In this document: positions 6,370 through 10,251 of the stretch, piece by piece
How positions within the stretch are numbered: position 1 is the stretch's first letter
Layout: the number at the start of each line of letters is the position of its first letter
DNA from: Caldithrix sp.
GTDB lineage: Bacteria > Zhuqueibacterota > Zhuqueibacteria > Oceanimicrobiales > Oceanimicrobiaceae
Assembly (NCBI GenBank): GCA_004357015.1
Contig: SMXE01000189.1
Span: 1 to 10,251, forward strand
Direction: 5' to 3'
Length of the DNA: 10,251 nucleotides
The notes under the pieces: model-generated
Told to the model about the DNA's origin: nothing
The model's input: only the letters and a program-made list of their open reading frames with translations
Database searches by the model: none
Program-made: the position numbers and the translations under genes

Positions 6370-6404
6370 TTCGATATAGCCAAAAACCTTATTCTACTGA
6401 ACGG

Positions 6405-6425
6405 TTGATACCTGACAGGTATCAA
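6405..6425. promoter_or_regulatory. Perfect 21-bp palindrome, candidate operator
   Basis: The half-site TTGATACCTG (6405-6414) is followed by one A and then its exact reverse complement CAGGTATCAA (6416-6425). The arms are longer and more perfect than the other small inverted repeats here. It lies 93 bp upstream of the pseudo-receiver ATG and about 100 bp past the end of the NarL-type regulator gene. A dimeric DNA-binding protein such as that regulator could bind it, but no consensus is matched. No T-run follows on either strand, so a terminator is less likely. Confidence 0.5.
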
Positions 6426-6521
6426 AATTTCTGCGACAGGGCGCCGTGAACAAAAAAAACCCCAAAGCTATCTCAATGTCTCCACCTTTTGATATTTCAA
6501 TGTGCTTCCTACAAGCGCCCA

Positions 6522-7154
6522 CTAATTCACAAGGTTGTTCTTGATGGCGTAATGGATGAGTTCTGCGTTGGACTGCATGTTCATCTTTTGGAGAACTCGC
6601 GCTCTGTAGGTGTTGACCGTGCTCAGGCTCAACGACAATTCCTGACAAATCTCATTCATGGTTCTGCCTTCGCCTATCGACTGAAAGACCTGGAATTCGC
6701 GATCGGATAGGGTTTCATGAGGCGGCCGGTCCCTGTCGGCATCAAGATCGAAGGCGAGTCTTTCGGCCAGTGTTTCGCTAATATATTTACCACCGCCGTG
6801 CACTTTTCGGATGGCTTTGATCAGGTCGTCTGGAGCACTATCTTTGGTTACATAGCCGGACGCGCCCGTTTTCAAGGTGCGTATGGCCATGTGGTCTTCC
6901 GGCTGCATCGTGAGAATAAGCACTTTGGTCTCAGGTTTCATTTCCCGCAGATCCGTGAGCAAGTCCAGGCCGCTCCTGCCGGGCATGTGGATGTCGAGCA
7001 CGATCACATCGCAATCGTTATTGCGCACGACCTCAAGTACTTCCGCACCATTCTCGGCCTCGAACACCACTGTCATATCGATTTCCTTGTCGATCAGCTT
7101 CTGAAATCCCTCTCGGATCAAATAGTGATCATCGGCGATACCAATTCTTATCAT
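6522..7154 (-). CDS. NarL/FixJ-type response regulator with LuxR helix-turn-helix
   Basis: 210 residues. The N-terminal receiver has Asp8/Asp9, phospho-acceptor Asp54 in IVLDIHMPGRSG, Thr82 in LILTM, and Lys104 in YVTKD. The C-terminal LuxR-type helix-turn-helix spans about 148-205, from LSDREFQVFQSIGEG to the recognition region SLSTVNTYRARVLQKM. This is the only DNA-binding output in the signalling block and is expected to dimerise on phosphorylation and control transcription. The ATG at 7154 is chosen over an upstream in-frame ATG at 7256 because a strong Shine-Dalgarno, AAGGAAGG, lies 4 nt before it and the receiver fold starts there. About 240 bp separate it from the hybrid kinase, so it may have its own promoter. 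The likely partner is the neighbouring kinase. Confidence 0.95.
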   Translation of the reverse strand: MIRIGIADDHYLIREGFQKLIDKEIDMTVVFEAENGAEVLEVVRNNDCDVIVLDIHMPGRSGLDLLTDLREMKPETKVLILTMQPEDHMAIRTLKTGASGYVTKDSAPDDLIKAIRKVHGGGKYISETLAERLAFDLDADRDRPPHETLSDREFQVFQSIGEGRTMNEICQELSLSLSTVNTYRARVLQKMNMQSNAELIHYAIKNNLVN

Positions 7155-7394
7155 AATGCCTTCCTTACTCGTCAACATACAAGAAATGTTGCCTAAGTTT
7201 GGCACAGCAGTGCAAGAAGAATTGTCCAGAAGCGCGGGAGCGGATGAACGAGGCAATCATAACTCCAGACTCGAAACTTCAGTGCGGCTTCGTCGCGCAG
7301 GGAGATAATCAATATTCAGCAAATTTACTGAAAGAAGCAAGTAGAAAATAAGATCAAGGCGCGTTATTCAGACGGATGCACAAATTCTGTGCGG
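7155..7394. other. Intergenic region between the hybrid kinase and the NarL-type regulator
   Basis: About 240 bp with no gene. Near the kinase stop an inverted repeat GCACA-AATTC-TGTGC (7378-7392) and a GCGGC/GCCGC pair (7391-7408) overlap each other. Neither is followed by a convincing T-run on the minus strand, so a terminator is not called. The regulator's ribosome binding site AAGGAAGG is at 7166-7159. No clear promoter was found. Confidence 0.45.
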
Positions 7395-9728
7395 CTATTT
7401 TTTGCCGCTCCCTGTATGGTCTAATACTTCACGGACTTTCTTGCCCAGGCTCTCACGGGTATAGGGCTTTTGTAGCAGAGCAATGCGTTCACCGTCAAGG
7501 TCGGCGATTCCCGATATTTCCGATTGCACATCGTAGCCGGTAACAAAGACTGCCGGGAGATTCGCTTTCTGTTTTATCATTTTTTTATAGGTGTCAGGCC
7601 CGCTCTGGCCAGGCATCACAACGTCTACTATGACCAGGTCGATGCCTGCTTCATCGGCAAAGATTTTCAGTGCAGCGTTGCCATCGTGAGCTGCGAGGAC
7701 CCGGTATCCCAACCCGCTCAGAATTCGAATAGAGACATTTCGCACCGCGCTTTCATCTTCAACGACCAGGATCAATTCTTTGCCGCCAACCATGGGTTGG
7801 GCAGCCGTTTTTTCAAGTCTGGATTTTTCAGTTTTCGAAACAGCCGGAAAATAAATTTCGAAGGCGGTCCCCTGCTTCAACTTGCTGCTGACCTGAATGA
7901 CGCCTTTGTGCTGTTTCACAATACCATAAACAACGGCGAGGCCAAGACCTGTGCCCTTTCCCACCTCCTTGGTCGTAAAGAAAGGTTCGAAAATGCGAGA
8001 CCGCGTTTGTTGGTCCATCCCGACGCCATTATCTGTGACCGTTATTTTCACGAACCGGCTGGCGGCTTCATCATTCGAGTCGCTGCCCAGCCGAATATTC
8101 TGCTCAACAAGAAAAGTCTCCGCCGCCAGGTAGAGACCTGTCTCAATGGTTAGTTTTCCGCCTTTCGGCATCGCATCGCGCGCATTAACGGAAAGATTCA
8201 TCAGGACTTGCTGGATCTGGGCCTGGTCCGACCACACGGGTGGGATATCCGCCTGGAGATTGGTTTTCAATTCGATGTCTTCACCGATAACGCGTTTTAG
8301 CAGCTTGACGTGCTCTTCAATAACGGCGTTCACATCGATCAGTTTCGATTCGAACACCTGGTTACGGCTGAAGGTCAGAAGCTGCCGCGTAACGTCACGA
8401 GCCTGTATGGCCGCCTTCTTAATTCGGAGGATCTCCTCCCGGACCGAGGAGTTTGGGCCGCAGTCCTCCGCAGCAAACTCTGCATTGCCCAGGATAACTG
8501 TCAGCAAATTGTTGAAATCGTGCGCGATGCCGCCGGCGAGCAGACCAACAGCCTCCATCTTCTGCGATTGCTGCAGTTGTTCCTCAAGGTGCCTGCGTTC
8601 TGTGATGTCGAGCACGATGGCGACAAACACGGGGGAACCGGCAACCTTAGACATCTGCAAGTGAACTTCTATCGGGTAGGTTGAGCCATCTTTCCTTCTG
8701 TTAAGGGCTGAGAAGTGAATTTTTCTTTTGGCGCCGGTCCGCAATGGGTCGAGGAGTTTGTTGAAGGAGTCTCGCGTAAATTCCGGCTTGATCGCTATCG
8801 GCGTGAGATCGTTCATCTCGTCCATGCCGTAACCGAGATTCTGTAAGGCGCCGCGGTTGACTTGCAAAAACTTCAGAGTCTCGGCATCAAATATATAGAT
8901 TTCGTTCAACGAGTCTTCGAGAATGCGGCCAAGCCGGGTCGCCTCCTCTTCAACCCGCTTTCGTTCCGTAATATCGGTAAAGATAAATTCTGCGCGTTGC
9001 ACGACGCCATCATTATCTTTGGTAAGAACAGCGCTGCCCATGATGTGAACAGGCATTCCGGTGCGCCGGTTCACCAGCGTAGCTTCAAGACGTTCGGTAT
9101 ATCCTTTGTCTTTTAGCTCCTGGAAGGTCTTTTCACGCTCGGCCGGATCAGCATACAACTCGACGGCAGCCATGCCAATCAGCTTCTCTGGCGTGTCGAA
9201 GCCAAGCATTTGCGCGGCGGCGGGATTGGCCGAGACGATTACACCATCTCGGTCCGAGACGACGATAGCTTCACGTGTATTTTCAAAAAGTGCGCGGTAG
9301 CGATGCTCGCTTTTTCTGAGGGCCGTCTCCGTGGCCCGGTGCTCTTTTCGAACAGCAGCATCGCGCAATTCGCGTTCGATGGCGGGCACCAGACGCCGAA
9401 GATTGTCCTTCATAATATAATCGTGCGCGCCGGCCTTCATAGCCGCCACTGCGGTTTCTTCACCGATGGTGCCGGAAACGAGAATGAAGGGAAGGTCCAT
9501 ACCACTCTTCTGCAAAATGGTGTGCGCTTCCAGACCGGAGAAGCCGGGCATGGCATAATCGGCCACCACCACGTCCCATTCTCTGCTGTCCAACGCCTGC
9601 TGCATGCCTTCTGCCGTATCCACGCGCAGCCAGTTTGGCTCATAGCCACCGCGCTTGACTTCCCGCAGCAGCAATTCAGCGTCGTCTTGTGAATCTTCCA
9701 CAATGAGCAGGGAAAGTGGAATCTTCAT
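7395..9728 (-). CDS. Soluble hybrid sensor histidine kinase, REC-PAS-PAS-HisKA-HATPase-REC
   Basis: 777 residues with no membrane segment, so cytoplasmic. Domains in order: receiver 1 (about 5-120; Glu11/Asp12, Asp57, Lys107 in MKDN); PAS (about 137-255, ending TDITERK); PAS (about 263-380, ending LDITERR); HisKA with His403 in [11 protein letters not shown]; HATPase with N box [10 protein letters not shown] (511-520), G1 DNGVG (566-570), EPFFTTK (581-587) and GTGLGL (592-597); receiver 2 (about 652-770; Glu657/Asp658, Asp702, Thr730, Lys754). All phosphotransfer residues are present. The PAS domains sense an unknown signal, His403 autophosphorylates, and phosphate can pass to Asp702 or to the separate receivers nearby. 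The ATG at 9728 follows AGGAG, and that site starts within the stop region of the upstream Rcp1-like gene, indicating coupling. Confidence 0.96.
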   Translation of the reverse strand: MKIPLSLLIVEDSQDDAELLLREVKRGGYEPNWLRVDTAEGMQQALDSREWDVVVADYAMPGFSGLEAHTILQKSGMDLPFILVSGTIGEETAVAAMKAGAHDYIMKDNLRRLVPAIERELRDAAVRKEHRATETALRKSEHRYRALFENTREAIVVSDRDGVIVSANPAAAQMLGFDTPEKLIGMAAVELYADPAEREKTFQELKDKGYTERLEATLVNRRTGMPVHIMGSAVLTKDNDGVVQRAEFIFTDITERKRVEEEATRLGRILEDSLNEIYIFDAETLKFLQVNRGALQNLGYGMDEMNDLTPIAIKPEFTRDSFNKLLDPLRTGAKRKIHFSALNRRKDGSTYPIEVHLQMSKVAGSPVFVAIVLDITERRHLEEQLQQSQKMEAVGLLAGGIAHDFNNLLTVILGNAEFAAEDCGPNSSVREEILRIKKAAIQARDVTRQLLTFSRNQVFESKLIDVNAVIEEHVKLLKRVIGEDIELKTNLQADIPPVWSDQAQIQQVLMNLSVNARDAMPKGGKLTIETGLYLAAETFLVEQNIRLGSDSNDEAASRFVKITVTDNGVGMDQQTRSRIFEPFFTTKEVGKGTGLGLAVVYGIVKQHKGVIQVSSKLKQGTAFEIYFPAVSKTEKSRLEKTAAQPMVGGKELILVVEDESAVRNVSIRILSGLGYRVLAAHDGNAALKIFADEAGIDLVIVDVVMPGQSGPDTYKKMIKQKANLPAVFVTGYDVQSEISGIADLDGERIALLQKPYTRESLGKKVREVLDHTGSGKK

Positions 9729-9739
9729 GATGCGTTCTC

Positions 9740-10180
9740 CTATCTTGTTGGTGGAGGTTCGTTCAAAAGAAGCCAGTACAATCCGAGCCGTCCGACAGCT
9801 TCGGCGAATTTCTCAAACTCGACAGGTTTTCTGATGTAGCTGTTCGCCCCGTGGTCATAGCTGTTGACAATGTCTTGTTCTTCATTTGAGCTTGTCAAAA
9901 TAACCACGGGCAGCAGCTTGGTGCGCTTGTCGGCCCGCATCCGTTTCAGCACCTGCAAGCCATCTACTTTTGGCAGTTTCAAATCGAGCAGAATGACGGC
10001 CGGCTGTTCGCTGGTATCTCTGCCCGCGTGAGACCCTTCGCCAAACAAGTAGTCCAGGGCCTCGACGCCATCTCGCGCCACCACAACCTGGTTTACGATG
10101 TTCTGCTTCTTGAGCGCCCTGAGCGTGAGCTCCTCATCGTCCGGGTTGTCTTCTATCAGCAAGATCACTTTGTTTTCCAT
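9740..10180 (-). CDS. Rcp1-like single-domain response regulator
   Basis: 146-residue receiver of the Rcp1 type, as found beside phytochrome and PAS-containing kinases. The active site is complete: Glu10/Asp11 in [11 protein letters not shown], phospho-acceptor Asp66 in [11 protein letters not shown], Thr96 in ILTSSNEE, and Lys118 in IRKPVEF. The loop between the second and third strands (about 47-60) is longer than in CheY, as usual for this type. It ends 11 bp before the hybrid kinase start, and its TAG stop runs into the kinase's Shine-Dalgarno, so the two are almost certainly one operon and the kinase is its likely partner. The ATG at 10180 is chosen over one at 10195 because GGGAGG lies 5 nt upstream. 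A TTGTTA/TACAAT pair (10229-10224 and 10204-10199, spacer 19) is a weak promoter possibility. Confidence 0.93.
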   Translation of the reverse strand: MENKVILLIEDNPDDEELTLRALKKQNIVNQVVVARDGVEALDYLFGEGSHAGRDTSEQPAVILLDLKLPKVDGLQVLKRMRADKRTKLLPVVILTSSNEEQDIVNSYDHGANSYIRKPVEFEKFAEAVGRLGLYWLLLNEPPPTR

Positions 10181-10185
10181 GCCTG

Positions 10186-10191
10186 CCTCCC
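10186..10191 (-). promoter_or_regulatory. Ribosome binding site that sets the Rcp1-like gene start
   Basis: GGGAGG on the minus strand five nucleotides before the ATG at 10180. It makes this start preferable to the in-frame ATG at 10195, which has no Shine-Dalgarno. Confidence 0.6.
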
Positions 10192-10251
10192 TCATTAAAT
10201 TGTAAATTCATAAGTGTCCGGTTTAACAAAGGATTCAAGACAGATAAATAC

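Larger units (their letters stand above)
6313..6521 (-). promoter_or_regulatory. Intergenic region with two palindromes before the pseudo-receiver gene
   Basis: About 209 bp between the NarL-type regulator stop (6522) and the pseudo-receiver start (6312). It holds a perfect 10+1+10 palindrome at 6405-6425, a 7-bp inverted repeat at 6351-6369, and the small self-complementary TTTTCGAAAA (6340-6349). The minus strand also has GGGGTTTTTTTT near 6455-6466 without an obvious stem before it. The region could separate the two genes into different transcripts, with a promoter for the pseudo-receiver and CheY-like genes. No -35/-10 pair was convincing. Confidence 0.45.

Noticed and set aside
7378..7408. 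Overlapping inverted repeats at the kinase stop as a terminator
   Set aside because: The stems are only 5 bp, they overlap one another, and no T-run follows on the minus strand.
7524..8153. 209-codon plus-strand frame opposite the hybrid kinase
   Set aside because: Antisense shadow of the HATPase and receiver region; no motif or ribosome binding site.
10199..10229. TTGTTA/TACAAT promoter upstream of the Rcp1-like gene
   Set aside because: Spacer of 19 bp and only a partial -35 match; noted in the gene entry but not called as a feature.
1..10251. CRISPR arrays, tRNA or rRNA genes
   Set aside because: No regularly spaced repeats, and no cloverleaf or ribosomal RNA sequence was recognised on either strand.

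Overview
The window looks like a chromosomal segment of a Gram-negative-type bacterium of roughly balanced base composition. Supporting signs are an Lgt homologue, a lipoprotein-like beta-helix protein, clear purine-rich Shine-Dalgarno sites before several genes, and a dense block of two-component genes. No gene here fixes the phylum. The lipoprotein with a DUF1565/choice-of-anchor-like C-terminus and the PAS/receiver hybrid kinase would suit an uncultured FCB-type lineage, but that is only an impression.

Region 1 (1-1649, minus strand) is a type III polyketide synthase operon. The synthase gene overlaps by 4 bp with an isoprenylcysteine-methyltransferase-like (ICMT) membrane protein gene. 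A third gene, with a strong ribosome binding site, starts at 29 and runs off the left edge. The first two genes match the BpsA/BpsB and SrsA/SrsB arrangement, in which a type III synthase makes alkylpyrones or alkylresorcinols and the ICMT-like partner O-methylates them.

Region 2 (1650-2450) is about 800 bp with no convincing gene. It holds one copy of a 19-bp repeat, a small perfect hairpin, and a 148-bp MITE-like element with 16-bp perfect terminal inverted repeats flanked by GTT.

Region 3 (2451-5375, plus strand) has a beta-helix lipoprotein, a PLP fold-type III enzyme of the D-serine dehydratase/D-threonine aldolase family, and a prolipoprotein diacylglyceryl transferase homologue. The last two are 34 bp apart and probably co-transcribed. 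The second copy of the 19-bp repeat lies just after lgt, between convergent genes.

Region 4 (5460-10180, minus strand) is a signalling island. In transcription order it has an Rcp1-like single-domain receiver, a soluble REC-PAS-PAS-HisKA-HATPase-REC hybrid kinase (11 bp apart, coupled), a NarL/FixJ-type response regulator, a receiver-like protein that has lost every phosphorylation residue and has Glu at the phospho-acceptor position, and a CheY-like receiver related to the kinase's own C-terminal receiver. Five receiver domains of the usual type plus one degenerate one around a single kinase suggest a branched phosphorelay with one DNA-binding output. A perfect 10+1+10 palindrome between the NarL-type gene and the pseudo-receiver gene is a candidate operator for that output.
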